Assembly: GCF_003173735.1 (NCBI RefSeq)
Contig: NZ_CP029551.1
Span: 124,001 to 188,000, forward strand
DNA length: 64,000 nucleotides
DNA from: Methylobacterium radiodurans
GTDB taxonomy: Bacteria > Pseudomonadota > Alphaproteobacteria > Rhizobiales > Beijerinckiaceae
Reading direction: 5' to 3'
Below the pieces are notes generated by a model. The model ran no database searches. It was not told the DNA's origin and was given only the letters and a program-made list of their open reading frames with translations. The translations under genes were made by a program, and so were the position numbers. This document shows, in pieces, positions 36,614-45,245 of the stretch (positions within the stretch are counted from its first letter, which is position 1; every line of letters starts with the position of its first letter).

Positions 36614-37486
36614 ATGGCCATCCTGCTCCAGCTCATCGCGTCCGGCGTCGCGGTCGGCATGATCTACGCGGCGATCGCGTTCGGCTATCAGCTGACCTTC
36701 GCCACCTCGAAGACGCTGAACTTCGGCCAGGGCGAGGCCTTGGCGCTCGGCGCCCTGTTCGGCCTGACACTGGTGCCCTTCACCGGCTACTGGCTGATGA
36801 TCCCGCTGGTCCTCGTCTTCGGCTTCGCGCTCGGCGCCGTGGTTGAGCGGCTCGGCGTGCGCCCGGCCGTGAAGATCAAGTCCGAGTACGGGTGGATCAT
36901 GGCCACCATCGCGCTCGGCATCATCTTCAAGAACGTCGCCGAGAACGTCTGGGGCCGCGACGACCTGAAGTTCCCCTCTCCGCTCCCCGAGGAGGCGATC
37001 CAGGTCGCGGGCATCCGCATCCTGCCGATGGAGCTGCTGATCGTGGCCGGCGCGCTGCTGATGATGCTCGCGGTCGAGATCTTCAACCGCAAGTCGATCT
37101 GGGGGAAGGCTGTCGTTGCCACATCCAACGACATCGACGCCGCCGGCCTGATGGGCATCAACACCCAGCGCGTCATCACCCTGTCCTACTCGATCAGCGC
37201 CATGACGGCGGCGTTCGCCGGCGTGCTCGTCGCCCCCGTGACGCTCACCGGCGCCACGATGGGTGCGGTGCTGGCGCTCAAGGCGTTCGCGGTGGCGATC
37301 ATCGGCGGCCTCGAATCCGGCCTCGGCGTCATCGTCGGCGGCCTGATCCTCGGCGTCGCCGAGACGCTTACCGGCTTCTACATCTCGACCGGCTACAAAG
37401 ACGTGCCGGGCCTGATCCTGCTTCTCGTCGTTCTCTCGATCCGCCCCGTCGGCCTGTTCGGCAAAGCGGTCATCAAGAAGGTCTGA
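36614..37486 (+). CDS. livH: Branched-chain amino acid ABC transporter permease LivH
   Basis: A 290-residue inner-membrane protein with about eight helices. It begins LLQLIASGVAVGMIYAAIAFGY, has the LivH signature TSKTLNFGQGEALALGALF near residue 32, the cytoplasmic coupling segment ATSNDIDAAGLMGINTQRV and the end RPVGLFGKAVIKKV. It forms the translocation pore with LivM. The start ATG at 36614 follows the two hairpins of the long leader. The fused livM-livG gene begins 39 bp downstream. Confidence 0.93.
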   Translation: MAILLQLIASGVAVGMIYAAIAFGYQLTFATSKTLNFGQGEALALGALFGLTLVPFTGYWLMIPLVLVFGFALGAVVERLGVRPAVKIKSEYGWIMATIALGIIFKNVAENVWGRDDLKFPSPLPEEAIQVAGIRILPMELLIVAGALLMMLAVEIFNRKSIWGKAVVATSNDIDAAGLMGINTQRVITLSYSISAMTAAFAGVLVAPVTLTGATMGAVLALKAFAVAIIGGLESGLGVIVGGLILGVAETLTGFYISTGYKDVPGLILLLVVLSIRPVGLFGKAVIKKV

Positions 37487-37525
37487 GCGTGTACCCCCGG
37501 CTTGATCCTACGGCTGCCTGACGCC

Positions 37526-39580
37526 ATGGCGCAGACCCTTGCCCCCGCTCCCGCCGCCGCGCCCGCGCCGGCCTCCGCCCCGAGCCTGTCCCGCTACGCG
37601 GGCCTCATCGGCACCGTGCTCCTGGTGGTGTTCCTCGCCGCCTTCCCGCACGTGGTCACGAGCTCGTACTACATCCACCTCGTGGTGGTGATCGCGATCT
37701 ACGCGATCCTGATCCTCGGGCTCGACATCGTGGTCGGCTATACCGGCCAGGTCTCGCTCGGACATGCCGGCCTGTTCGGCGTCGGCGCCTACGGTGCGGC
37801 GGTGCTGTTCCTGCACTTCAAGCTCGGGCTCTGGTGGGGGATCCTCGCCGGCATCGGCGTGACCTCGGCCTTCGGCGTGCTGCTCGCCGTGCCGGCTTTG
37901 CGCGTCACCGGACCGTATCTGGCCATGGTGACGCTCGCCTTCGGCACCATCGTGCAGATCTTCATCAACGAGCTGACGCCGCTGACGAACGGGCCGCTGG
38001 GCATCACCCTGCCGCCGGCCCGGGTGCTCGACTTCTCGCTGATCGGCATGCAGGCCCCCTGGGGGGCCGCCGGGCGCAAGCTGGAGTTCTACTATCTCAC
38101 CTGTATCGCGCTGCTGGCCACGATTCTCATCGTCAACCGGGTGGTGCGCTCGCCCTTCGGCCGCGCCTTCGAGGCCCTGCGCGACTCGCCGATCGCCTGC
38201 GACTGCATGGGCGTCTCGGTGTACCGCTACAAGGTCTACGCCTTCGTGATCTCGGCGGCCCTCGCGGGGCTGGCCGGCGCGCTCTTCGCGTGGTCGGAGC
38301 GCTACGTCGCGCCGAACTCCTACGGCTTCGAGCTGACGGTGCTGTTCCTGCTCGCCGTCACGATGGGCGGCCGCAAGTCGCGCGCCGGCCCGATCATCGG
38401 CTCGGCCATCATCGTGATGATGCCCAACATCCTGGCCGACATCCAGCTCGTGCGGATCATGGCCGGCATCATCGCGGCGGTCGCGCTGGTGGTCGGGGCG
38501 CTGGCTTTCCTGCGCCGCCAGGAGAACCGCTTCGCGATCCTTGTGCCGGTGGCGCTCTGCCTCGCCTTCTTCCCGGCGACGCTCGCCCTGCAATCGGTGA
38601 CCGACTTCCGCCTGACGGTCTTCGGCCTGATGATCCTTTTCGTGGTCTACTACCTGCCGGACGGCATCGTCGGCTTCGTCCGCGAGAAGATCCCGGCTCT
38701 CCGCCCGGCCCACACGGCCGAGGGCAAGAGCGTGCAGGCCGAGGGCGCGGCGCTCAGCGTCCAGAGCGGGCGCGGCGGCGCCGACCCGCTCCTCAAGGTC
38801 GAGCAGGCGCTGATGCAGTTCGGCGGCCTGAAGGCGCTCGCCGGCGTCGACCTCACGGTGCGGCCGGGCACGATCCACGGGCTGATCGGCCCGAACGGCT
38901 CGGGCAAGAGCACGATGATGAACGTGCTCACCGGCATCTACAAGCCGACCGCGGGCAGCGTGACGCTCGCCCGCGCGGACGGCAGCACCCGGCTCGACGG
39001 GCGCACGCCCTCCGAGATCGCGGCGTCCGGCGTCGCCCGCACCTTCCAGAACGTGCAGCTCTTCCGCGAGATGACGGCTCTGGAGAACGTGCTGGTGGGC
39101 CTCCATCACAGCTTCCGCGGCAACATCTTCGACGCGATCCTCGGCACGCCGCGTCGCCGCCGCGAGGAGCGCGAGCAGCGCGCCCGCGCCATGTCGATCC
39201 TCGACTTCGTGGGCCTGAGCGCCCTCGCGCAGGTGGAGGCACGCAACCTTCCCTATGGCAAACAGCGCCTCCTCGAGATCGGGCGCGCGCTCGCCCTCGA
39301 TCCGGTGCTGCTCCTCCTCGACGAGCCGGCGGCGGGCCTGACCGCCCCCGACATCGCCGAGCTGACCACGATCATCCGCAAGATCCGGGACGCGGGCATC
39401 ACCGTGATCCTGATCGAGCATCACATGGACGTGGTGATGGGGCTCTGCGACCGCGTCAGCGTGCTCGATTTCGGCCACAAGATCGCCGAGGGCAGCGCCC
39501 GCGACGTGCAGCAGGATCCCAAGGTCGTCGAGGCCTATCTCGGCAGCCCGGTCGCCGACGAGGAGACGGCCCATGCTTGA
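37526..39580 (+). CDS. Fused branched-chain ABC transporter permease LivM and ATPase LivG
   Basis: A 684-residue protein joining two usual separate subunits. Residues ~20-390 form the LivM permease (VVGYTGQVSLGHAGLFGVGAY is the LivM signature; ten hydrophobic stretches). A linker of ~25 residues (HTAEGKSVQAEGAALSVQSG) connects to the LivG ATPase: LLKVEQALMQFGGLKAL, Walker A IGPNGSGKSTMMN (~residue 455), an NLPYGKQRLLEIGRAL signature region and Walker B LLLLDEPAAGL, with the end VVEAYLG typical of LivG. Fused LivMG proteins are known in Rhizobiales. The last eight bases overlap livF. Confidence 0.93.
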   Translation: MAQTLAPAPAAAPAPASAPSLSRYAGLIGTVLLVVFLAAFPHVVTSSYYIHLVVVIAIYAILILGLDIVVGYTGQVSLGHAGLFGVGAYGAAVLFLHFKLGLWWGILAGIGVTSAFGVLLAVPALRVTGPYLAMVTLAFGTIVQIFINELTPLTNGPLGITLPPARVLDFSLIGMQAPWGAAGRKLEFYYLTCIALLATILIVNRVVRSPFGRAFEALRDSPIACDCMGVSVYRYKVYAFVISAALAGLAGALFAWSERYVAPNSYGFELTVLFLLAVTMGGRKSRAGPIIGSAIIVMMPNILADIQLVRIMAGIIAAVALVVGALAFLRRQENRFAILVPVALCLAFFPATLALQSVTDFRLTVFGLMILFVVYYLPDGIVGFVREKIPALRPAHTAEGKSVQAEGAALSVQSGRGGADPLLKVEQALMQFGGLKALAGVDLTVRPGTIHGLIGPNGSGKSTMMNVLTGIYKPTAGSVTLARADGSTRLDGRTPSEIAASGVARTFQNVQLFREMTALENVLVGLHHSFRGNIFDAILGTPRRRREEREQRARAMSILDFVGLSALAQVEARNLPYGKQRLLEIGRALALDPVLLLLDEPAAGLTAPDIAELTTIIRKIRDAGITVILIEHHMDVVMGLCDRVSVLDFGHKIAEGSARDVQQDPKVVEAYLGSPVADEETAHA

Positions 39581-40295
39581 GGTCTCGGGTCTCTCGGCCG
39601 GCTACGGCCAGATCGAGGTGCTGCACGGCCTCGACTTCGCGGTGCCGAAGGGCCAGGTCGTGGCGCTGATCGGCTCGAACGGGGCCGGCAAGACCACCAC
39701 CATGCGGGCGCTGTCGGGGATGATCCGGCCGCGGGCAGGCTCGATCCGCCTCAACGGGCGCGAGATCGGCGGGCTCGAGAGCTACGACGTCGCCCGCTTC
39801 GGCCTCGCCCACTCGCCCGAGGGGCGCCGGGTCTTCCCGACGCTCTCGGTCGAGGACAACCTGACGCTCGGAGCGTTTCCCCGGCTCACCGGGGCGCGGC
39901 CGAAGGGCGACGTGGCCGCCGACCGCGACCGCGCCTTCGAGCTGTTCCCGCGGCTGAAGGAACGGCGCACGCAGCTCGCCGGCACGCTGTCCGGCGGCGA
40001 GCAGCAGATGCTCGCCATGGGCCGAGCCCTGATGCTGCGCCCGGAGATCCTGCTCCTCGACGAGCCATCGATGGGGCTCGCCCCCAAGCTCGTGGAGGAG
40101 GTGTTCCGGATCATCCGGCAGCTCAAGGCCGATCAGGTGACGATGCTCCTGGTCGAGCAGTTCGCCATGGCGGCGCTGGGCGTCGCCGACCACGCCTACG
40201 TGCTGGAGAACGGCCGCATCCGCTTCCAGGGTCCGGCGCAGCAGTTGAAGAACGACCCCGCGGTGCGGGCGGCCTATCTCGGCGGCGGCCACTGA
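39573..40295 (+). CDS. livF: Branched-chain amino acid ABC transporter ATPase LivF
   Basis: A 240-residue ATPase: LEVSGLSAGYGQIEVLHGLDF, Walker A IGSNGAGKTTTMRAL, LAHSPEGRRVFPTLSVEDNL (the LivF-specific PEGR-x-FP block), signature LSGGEQQMLAMGRAL, Walker B LLLDEPSMGLAP and the end AAYLGGGH. With the fused LivG half it forms the ATPase pair. It starts inside the 3' end of the preceding gene and is followed by a terminator-like hairpin, so it closes the operon. Confidence 0.95.
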   Translation: MLEVSGLSAGYGQIEVLHGLDFAVPKGQVVALIGSNGAGKTTTMRALSGMIRPRAGSIRLNGREIGGLESYDVARFGLAHSPEGRRVFPTLSVEDNLTLGAFPRLTGARPKGDVAADRDRAFELFPRLKERRTQLAGTLSGGEQQMLAMGRALMLRPEILLLDEPSMGLAPKLVEEVFRIIRQLKADQVTMLLVEQFAMAALGVADHAYVLENGRIRFQGPAQQLKNDPAVRAAYLGGGH

Positions 40296-40303
40296 CGGGA
40301 GAG

Positions 40304-40328
40304 GCGGGGCGCTCCCCGGGCGCCCCGC
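40304..40328. terminator. Hairpin between livF and the converging peptide exporter gene
   Basis: Nine-base arms GCGGGGCGC (40304-40312) and GCGCCCCGC (40320-40328) with a 7-nt loop, nine bases after the livF stop and 52 bp before the end of the convergent operon. It probably terminates both. There is no T-run. Confidence 0.6.
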
Positions 40329-40380
40329 ACTTGGACCGCCGGCCCGGTGCCGACTGGGCGCGGAGGGCCCCGAGACGGCC

Positions 40381-42531
40381 TCACGCCCTGGACGGGATCC
40401 TCCGGCCGGCGCCCGGCGCGCGGGCGTCCTCCACGAGGCGGCCGCCCTCGATGCGCAGGACGCGATCGACCTGATCGAGCATGCGCTCGCTGTGGGTGAT
40501 GAAGACCTTGGCGGCCCGGATGCCCTTCAGGCTCTCCACCAGCGCGGCCTCGGTCGTCGGATCGAGATTGGCCGTCACCTCGTCGAGGAGCAGCAGGCGC
40601 GGGCGGCGGCAGAGCGCGCGGGCCAGCAGCAGGCGGCGGCGCTGCCCGGTCGAGAGCAGGCCGCCCTCCTCCGAGACCTGCGTGGCGTAGCCCTGGGGCA
40701 GGCGCTCGATCTCGTCGCGCAGGCCCACGCAGACGAGCGCCGCCTCCATCTCGGCCCGCGAGACGGCTGGGTCGAACAGCGAGAGGTTGTCGGCCACGGT
40801 TCCGGCGAAGAGGCCGTCGTCGGCGAAGACCACGCCCAGATTGCTGCGGTACTCGCGCTTGCCGAACTGGTTGAGCGGGCTGCCGTCCACCAGCACGCGG
40901 CCCTCGGCCGGCTCGTGCAGGCTCGCCAGGATCTTCATCAGGGAGGACTTGCCCGAGCCCGAGACGCCGACGATCGCCACGGTCTCGTGGGTCGCGAGGT
41001 CGATGCGCAGGTTCACCTCGCGCAGGATCGGCTCGTCGGCGCGGCCGAACTGCACCGTCACGTTCTCCAGCCGCACCTCGCGGTTGAGCGTCCGGTGGAA
41101 GGTCGCGTCCTGCAGGCCGGATTCCGGCTCCTGGCCGAGCACGTCGTCGAGGCGCTGGAAATGCACCCGCATCGCCGAGAGATGCATCAGGTTGCTGGTG
41201 AGCAGGTTGACGCGCTCGAAGAACTCGCCGCGCAGCGCGAAGAAGGCGTAGAGCGTACCGATCGTCAGCGTGTTCGAGATCACGCCGACGATGCCCATGT
41301 AGAGGGTCGCGACCGTGCTCGCCACGATCACGAGATGCATGAACAGCTCCGCGTCGATCCCGGCCTTGCGCGCCCGGAAGTCGAGGTTGGCGAAGCGCGA
41401 GAAGCTCTCGAACCAACGCATCGCGAACAGCTCGGTGCCGTTATGCGCCTTCAGGCTGTCGACCCGGCGCAGGCCGTCGAGGAGGCGCGCCCGCTCCTCC
41501 GAGCGCGCCTCCAGCGAGCCGAAGGTCGCCTGGTTGAGCTTCGGGAAGGTCAGGAAGCGCATCCCGATCACCGCGACCAGGGTGAGCATCGTCACCACCG
41601 CCATGGCGGGGGAGTAGTAGAGCATCAGCCCGATGATCAGGATCGAGGTGGCGCTGTCGGCAAACGCCGTGACGAGGCCGCCGACGAGGAAGGCCTTGAC
41701 GTGCTCGATCGAGTCGACCCGGGCCACGAAGTCGCCGGGGTGGCGCAGTTCGAAGTAGTTCAGCGGCAGCCGGAAGGCGTGGCCGACCACGTTGCGGGTG
41801 AACTGCAGTTGGAGAAGCGTCGAGGCCCGCAGCGTCACGTAGTCACGCAGCCAGCGCCCGATCGCCTCGAAGCTCAGCAGCAGGACGAGACCGATCGCCA
41901 GCACGTGGAGCAGGTCGAGATCGACCTGCGGGATCACCACGTCGAGGGCGATCTGCAGCAGCACCGGCATGGCGAGGCCGAGGAGCGCGATCGCCACCGT
42001 GACGAGGCTGATCTGCCAGACCGTGCCGCCGAGCCCGCGCGTGGCGCGGAACACCTCGCGGAAGGTCAGCTTCTTCTCGGCCTGGACCCGCTTGAGGTCC
42101 ATCCGGGGCGCGAATTCGAGCACGACGCCGGAGAAGAGCTGCTCCATGTCGGCGCGCTCGTAGAGGCGCAGGCCGAATTCCGGGTCGTGCACCCGGTAGC
42201 GGCCGCCCCGGACCGATTCGAGCACCACGAAGTGGTTGCCCTTCCAGTGCAGGATCGCCGGGAGCTGGACGCCCTTCAGCTCGTCGATGTTGGAGAGCGC
42301 GTATCCGCCGGCATCGAGGCCGAGCGTGTCGGCCAGTTCCACGATGTCGCCGAGCGACATGCCGGTGCGCGAGAGCGGGAACAGGGCGCGCAGGTAGGCG
42401 AGGTCGATGTCGTGCCGGTGGTAGTTCGCCACCATGGCGAGGCAGGTCAGCCCGCACTCGTTGGTCTCGCTCTGCACCAGCGAGCGCACGCGCCGCCGTC
42501 CCCCGGCCAAGCCCTTCAGCCACTCGCTCAT
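40381..42531 (-). CDS. Peptidase-containing ABC transporter (C39 type) for double-glycine peptides
   Basis: A 716-residue bifunctional exporter. The N-terminal C39 peptidase has Gln20 and Cys26 in QSETNECGLTCLAMVANYH, His100 in WKGNHFVVLES and Asp116 in RVHDPEFG: a complete catalytic triad, unlike the HlyB-like protein at 13-15 kb. Six membrane helices lie at ~165-440. The ABC domain has Walker A GVSGSGKSSLMK, a variant signature LLSTGQRRRLLLARAL and Walker B LLLLDEVTANLD. It should cut leaders after Gly-Gly and export the cores, as CvaB does for colicin V. It is the last gene of the operon that begins with two double-glycine precursors at 44.9-45.2 kb, 28 bp after the adaptor gene. Immunity or modification genes are not obvious. 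Confidence 0.95.
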   Translation of the reverse strand: MSEWLKGLAGGRRRVRSLVQSETNECGLTCLAMVANYHRHDIDLAYLRALFPLSRTGMSLGDIVELADTLGLDAGGYALSNIDELKGVQLPAILHWKGNHFVVLESVRGGRYRVHDPEFGLRLYERADMEQLFSGVVLEFAPRMDLKRVQAEKKLTFREVFRATRGLGGTVWQISLVTVAIALLGLAMPVLLQIALDVVIPQVDLDLLHVLAIGLVLLLSFEAIGRWLRDYVTLRASTLLQLQFTRNVVGHAFRLPLNYFELRHPGDFVARVDSIEHVKAFLVGGLVTAFADSATSILIIGLMLYYSPAMAVVTMLTLVAVIGMRFLTFPKLNQATFGSLEARSEERARLLDGLRRVDSLKAHNGTELFAMRWFESFSRFANLDFRARKAGIDAELFMHLVIVASTVATLYMGIVGVISNTLTIGTLYAFFALRGEFFERVNLLTSNLMHLSAMRVHFQRLDDVLGQEPESGLQDATFHRTLNREVRLENVTVQFGRADEPILREVNLRIDLATHETVAIVGVSGSGKSSLMKILASLHEPAEGRVLVDGSPLNQFGKREYRSNLGVVFADDGLFAGTVADNLSLFDPAVSRAEMEAALVCVGLRDEIERLPQGYATQVSEEGGLLSTGQRRRLLLARALCRRPRLLLLDEVTANLDPTTEAALVESLKGIRAAKVFITHSERMLDQVDRVLRIEGGRLVEDARAPGAGRRIPSRA

Positions 42532-42559
42532 CCGAGCCTCGCTCCGGTTCCTGGCAGGA

Positions 42560-43858
42560 TCAGCCGCGCCCGCGCATCGCGCGGATCGGGTCGAGCATCC
42601 AATCGATCAGCCGCCGCTTCTCGACGACGATGTCGGCCGACAGCGTCGAGCCGATCCGGATCGGCTCGTCCACGCCGTAGGCCCTGATCGTGCGGGCGTG
42701 AGGGCGCACGTCGATCCGGTAGGTCGACTGGCGGGTGAGCGAGGTCGGGTCGAACACGGCCTCGCCCGCATCCGCCATCGCCACGGCGGGCGCGCGCAGG
42801 GGCGTGCCGGCGATCTGCGTGATCGTGCCGTGGGCGATGCCGAAGGTCTTGAACGGGAAGGCGTCGTACTTGATCACCACGTCCTGGCCGACCTTGGCGA
42901 GGCCGATGGCCCGGGCCGGCACCTCCAGCACGATCAGCGGCTCGGCGCCCGAATCACCCACGATCGCCAGGATCTGGTCGGCGGAGACCGAGGCGCCGGG
43001 CTCCACGAACAGCCCCGCCACCTGTCCGTCCACGGGCGAGACGATGTCGAGGCGCTCCAGGGCGCTGTAGCCGGTGAGCTGCGCCTCGATCGCGCTCAGC
43101 TCGTTCTCGGTCGCGGCGAGCTGCGCAGCCTTCTCGGTGGCGGTGGTGCGCTGACCCGTCAGGCGCTCGGCGGTCGATTGCTTCAGCTCGGCCCGGCGGG
43201 CGCGCAGCTCGGCGATCTGGCGGGCGTAGTCGAGGGCGATGCGGCGCTGGCTGTTGAGCGATTCGCGCGTCGCGTAGCCCTGGTTCATGTAGGACTGGAC
43301 GCGCGCGACCATCTCCTCCTGCTGGCGCAGGCCTTCCTTCAGGGCCCGCTCCTGCTCGTCGAAGGCGCGCGTCACGTTGGCGACGTTGCTCTCGGTCTCG
43401 CTGCGGTCGCCCTTCGTGGCGTCGAGGAAGGCGATCAGGCGCTCGCGGTCGCGCTGGAGGTTGGCCTTGCGCTCGCGCAGGCTGCGCAGGTTCGCCGTCA
43501 CGGTCGAGACGCCGCCCGTGGTCTGGTCGCGCACCTGGATCTGCATCAGGCGCTGGCCGCGGGCGACGCGGTCGCCTTGGCGTACGTCGATCCCCTGGAC
43601 GATGCCGGCCGCGCGCGCGTCGAGCCGGGTCAGGCCGGAGGCTGCCGACACGTAGCCGCGCACCGATTCGCTGCGCGCGAAACGCCCGAGGAACAGGGCC
43701 GCCACCAGGGCCACGACGATCGCGCCGAAGAACCACGCCATCCAGGCGGCGCCGCGGTCCTGCTGCAGGTGGATCGTCGCGCCGGGCCGGCGCTTCTGGA
43801 ACGCCGCGACGGCCGAGGTCCGGTCGGGACCGGCATCCGGCGTGTCAGGCTCGCTCAT
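42560..43858 (-). CDS. HlyD/CvaA-family adaptor of the peptide exporter
   Basis: A 432-residue membrane fusion protein. A ~38-residue cytoplasmic start precedes one helix (MAWFFGAIVVALVAALFLG), then a lipoyl half (GLTRLDARAAGIVQGIDVRQGDRVARGQ), an Arg/Glu/Gln-rich coiled coil (~120-265), the second lipoyl half (LERLDIVSPVDGQVAGLFV) and a barrel ending VEKRRLIDWMLDPIRAMRG. The order and the DIVSPVDG motif are those of CvaA/MchE adaptors that accompany peptidase-type exporters. It lies 9 bp after the acyltransferase gene and 28 bp before the exporter. A TolC-like channel is needed; one candidate is encoded at 55414-56961. Confidence 0.92.
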   Translation of the reverse strand: MSEPDTPDAGPDRTSAVAAFQKRRPGATIHLQQDRGAAWMAWFFGAIVVALVAALFLGRFARSESVRGYVSAASGLTRLDARAAGIVQGIDVRQGDRVARGQRLMQIQVRDQTTGGVSTVTANLRSLRERKANLQRDRERLIAFLDATKGDRSETESNVANVTRAFDEQERALKEGLRQQEEMVARVQSYMNQGYATRESLNSQRRIALDYARQIAELRARRAELKQSTAERLTGQRTTATEKAAQLAATENELSAIEAQLTGYSALERLDIVSPVDGQVAGLFVEPGASVSADQILAIVGDSGAEPLIVLEVPARAIGLAKVGQDVVIKYDAFPFKTFGIAHGTITQIAGTPLRAPAVAMADAGEAVFDPTSLTRQSTYRIDVRPHARTIRAYGVDEPIRIGSTLSADIVVEKRRLIDWMLDPIRAMRGRG

Positions 43859-43867
43859 GGTCAGGGG

Positions 43868-44821
43868 TCACGCGGCAGTCCGGATCGGTTCATCCGCCTC
43901 CTTGGTCCGGGAGGCGTCGTCCGTGACTGTATCGGTGACCGGTAAATAGTCTCGCAGCGCCGACCACAGGTGCCACTGCTCGGGGCGCGCCCTGAGGCTC
44001 GCCTCGATATGGGCCCGCACCAGGGCGGCGACGCGGGCGCGCTCCTCCGGCGCGCTCGAATGCACCTCGAAGGTGGGCCCGACCCGCACAAGGTCGCCCT
44101 CCGGCTCCATCGTGCAGGCCAGCGGCACCACGAGGGCGTTGGTGAGGCGCGCCAGCGTGTCCGTGCCGAAGGCGAAGCGGGTCTCCAGGCCCAGCACCGG
44201 CATCGGGGCCGGCGCGCCGTAGGCGGGGTCGAGATCGCAGAAGTTCACGATCACCGCGCCGTTGCGGGCGAAGCGCACGGCCTCGAGAAAGCCCATCCGG
44301 TCGGTGACCTGATGGAAGCGCATCTCGACGCCGACCTCGCGGATCCGCTCGATCACGGCGGTCTCCAGGGGCATGTCGTCGCGCTGGCGCAGCACGAGGA
44401 GGGGCCGGCCGGGGAAGAAGCGGATCATCAGGCAGGCGAGCGACAGGACGTAGGCGCCCATGTGGAGCGGCGTCAGGATCACCGGCCGGCCGGTCGCGGC
44501 GGCGCGCTCGAGGGCGGCCGGGTCCGAGACCGCGATGCGGCGGGTGTCGCGCTTCAGGGCCGGAATGCTGCGCACGAGGAGCGCCAGCCACTCGGCCTCG
44601 GTCTGCACGTTGTGGAGCACCACCTCGCGCTCCAGGCGCCGGGCCTCACGGCTCGGCTGGCGCAGGAGGCGCTGGAACAGGCGGGCGTGCCCGGTCTTCT
44701 CGAAGCCCCGGACCAGGCCCGACAGGGTGAAGGTCGTCCTGAGAACCCGGCGCCGCATCCGGAGCGGCAGGCCGGCGATCCGGCGGGCGAGAGAGCCGAT
44801 GCGCGGGTCGATCTCCGTCAT
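43868..44821 (-). CDS. LpxL/HtrB-like lipid acyltransferase homologue with altered active-site motif
   Basis: A 317-residue protein of the lipid A/lysophospholipid acyltransferase superfamily. It has the region GRPVILTPLHMGAYVLSLA, aligned with the family HX4(D/E) box, then LLVLRQRDDMPLE, VNFCDLDPAYGAPAPMPVLG, FAFGTDTLARLTNALVVPLAC and the C-terminal ASLRARPEQWHLWSALRDYL, all as in LpxL-type enzymes. At the active site His120 is present but residue 125 is Val instead of Asp/Glu, so normal acyl transfer is doubtful. It sits between the two precursor peptides and the export genes, 9 bp before the adaptor. It may modify the envelope for self-protection, acylate the peptide, or be inactive. Start at 44821 (a longer frame begins at 44869). 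Confidence 0.78.
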   Translation of the reverse strand: MTEIDPRIGSLARRIAGLPLRMRRRVLRTTFTLSGLVRGFEKTGHARLFQRLLRQPSREARRLEREVVLHNVQTEAEWLALLVRSIPALKRDTRRIAVSDPAALERAAATGRPVILTPLHMGAYVLSLACLMIRFFPGRPLLVLRQRDDMPLETAVIERIREVGVEMRFHQVTDRMGFLEAVRFARNGAVIVNFCDLDPAYGAPAPMPVLGLETRFAFGTDTLARLTNALVVPLACTMEPEGDLVRVGPTFEVHSSAPEERARVAALVRAHIEASLRARPEQWHLWSALRDYLPVTDTVTDDASRTKEADEPIRTAA

Positions 44822-44890
44822 GCCGCAGCCCCGTGATCCTGACGCATACAGGATCGGGGCGGAACGCACCCCGACCTCGATCCTCGTTGA

Positions 44891-44913
44891 GCGCGGCCTG
44901 CGAGAGGCCGCGC
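44891..44913 (-). terminator. 9-bp perfect hairpin after the 39-aa peptide gene
   Basis: Arms GCGCGGCCT (44891-44899) and AGGCCGCGC (44905-44913) with a 5-nt loop, ten bases after the peptide stop on the minus strand. It probably limits read-through into the acyltransferase gene or protects the short peptide mRNA. Confidence 0.65.
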
Positions 44914-44923
44914 ATCCGTCAGA

Positions 44924-45043
44924 TCAGCACTTCTTCGACTTGCCGCCGTTGTCCTTGGGGCCGCAGGGATCGCACTTCGGCGCGGGGGCGCAGATGGTGC
45001 CGCCGGTCACAGCCTTCAGGGTCTTCGCGTCGAGCTTCGTCAT
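44924..45043 (-). CDS. Double-glycine leader precursor peptide A (39 aa)
   Basis: A 39-residue precursor. The 15-residue leader MTKLDAKTLKAVTGG fits the double-glycine consensus exactly: Leu at -12, Leu at -7, Val at -4, Gly at -2 and -1. The predicted 24-residue core starts TICAPAPKCDPC and ends GPKDNGGKSKKC. It contains four Cys (positions 18, 24, 27, 39 of the precursor), six Lys and no hydrophobic stretch, so it is a small, basic, probably disulfide-linked peptide. A GGGAG site lies eight bases upstream. The C39 exporter of the same operon should cut after Gly15. I recognise no known bacteriocin family; signalling or antimicrobial roles are both possible. Confidence 0.8.
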   Translation of the reverse strand: MTKLDAKTLKAVTGGTICAPAPKCDPCGPKDNGGKSKKC

Positions 45044-45092
45044 GGCCTGTACTCCCGATCTCTGGATTGCGTCTGCCGTTTGAAGTCTTGGA

Positions 45093-45122
45093 GGACGCGC
45101 GCCGCACGAACGGCGCGCGTCC
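45093..45122 (-). terminator. 12-bp perfect hairpin after the 38-aa peptide gene
   Basis: Arms 45093-45104 and 45111-45122 pair perfectly (GGACGCGCGCCG with CGGCGCGCGTCC) around loop cacgaa, six bases after the peptide B stop and 49 bp before the peptide A start. The same placement as the hairpin after peptide A suggests the duplicated unit includes a 3' hairpin. Confidence 0.7.
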
Positions 45123-45128
45123 GTCAAA

Positions 45129-45245
45129 TCAGCACTTCTTGGACTTGCCGCCGTTGTCCTTGGGGCCGCAATTGTCGGGCTTCGGGTCGCACTTGGCGGT
45201 GCCGCCGGTCACAGCCTTCAGGGTCTTCGCGTCGAGCTTCGTCAT
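45129..45245 (-). CDS. Double-glycine leader precursor peptide B (38 aa)
   Basis: A 38-residue paralogue of peptide A and the first gene of the operon. The leader MTKLDAKTLKAVTGG is identical to that of peptide A. The 23-residue core starts TAKCDPKPDN and ends CGPKDNGGKSKKC, with three Cys at precursor positions 19, 26 and 38. Compared with A it lacks the ICAPAP insert but gains KPDN between the first two shared cysteines. It is too short for common gene-calling limits. A perfect AGGAGG lies seven bases before the ATG, stronger than that of peptide A, so B may be made in larger amounts. It is followed by a 12-bp hairpin. Confidence 0.82.
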   Translation of the reverse strand: MTKLDAKTLKAVTGGTAKCDPKPDNCGPKDNGGKSKKC

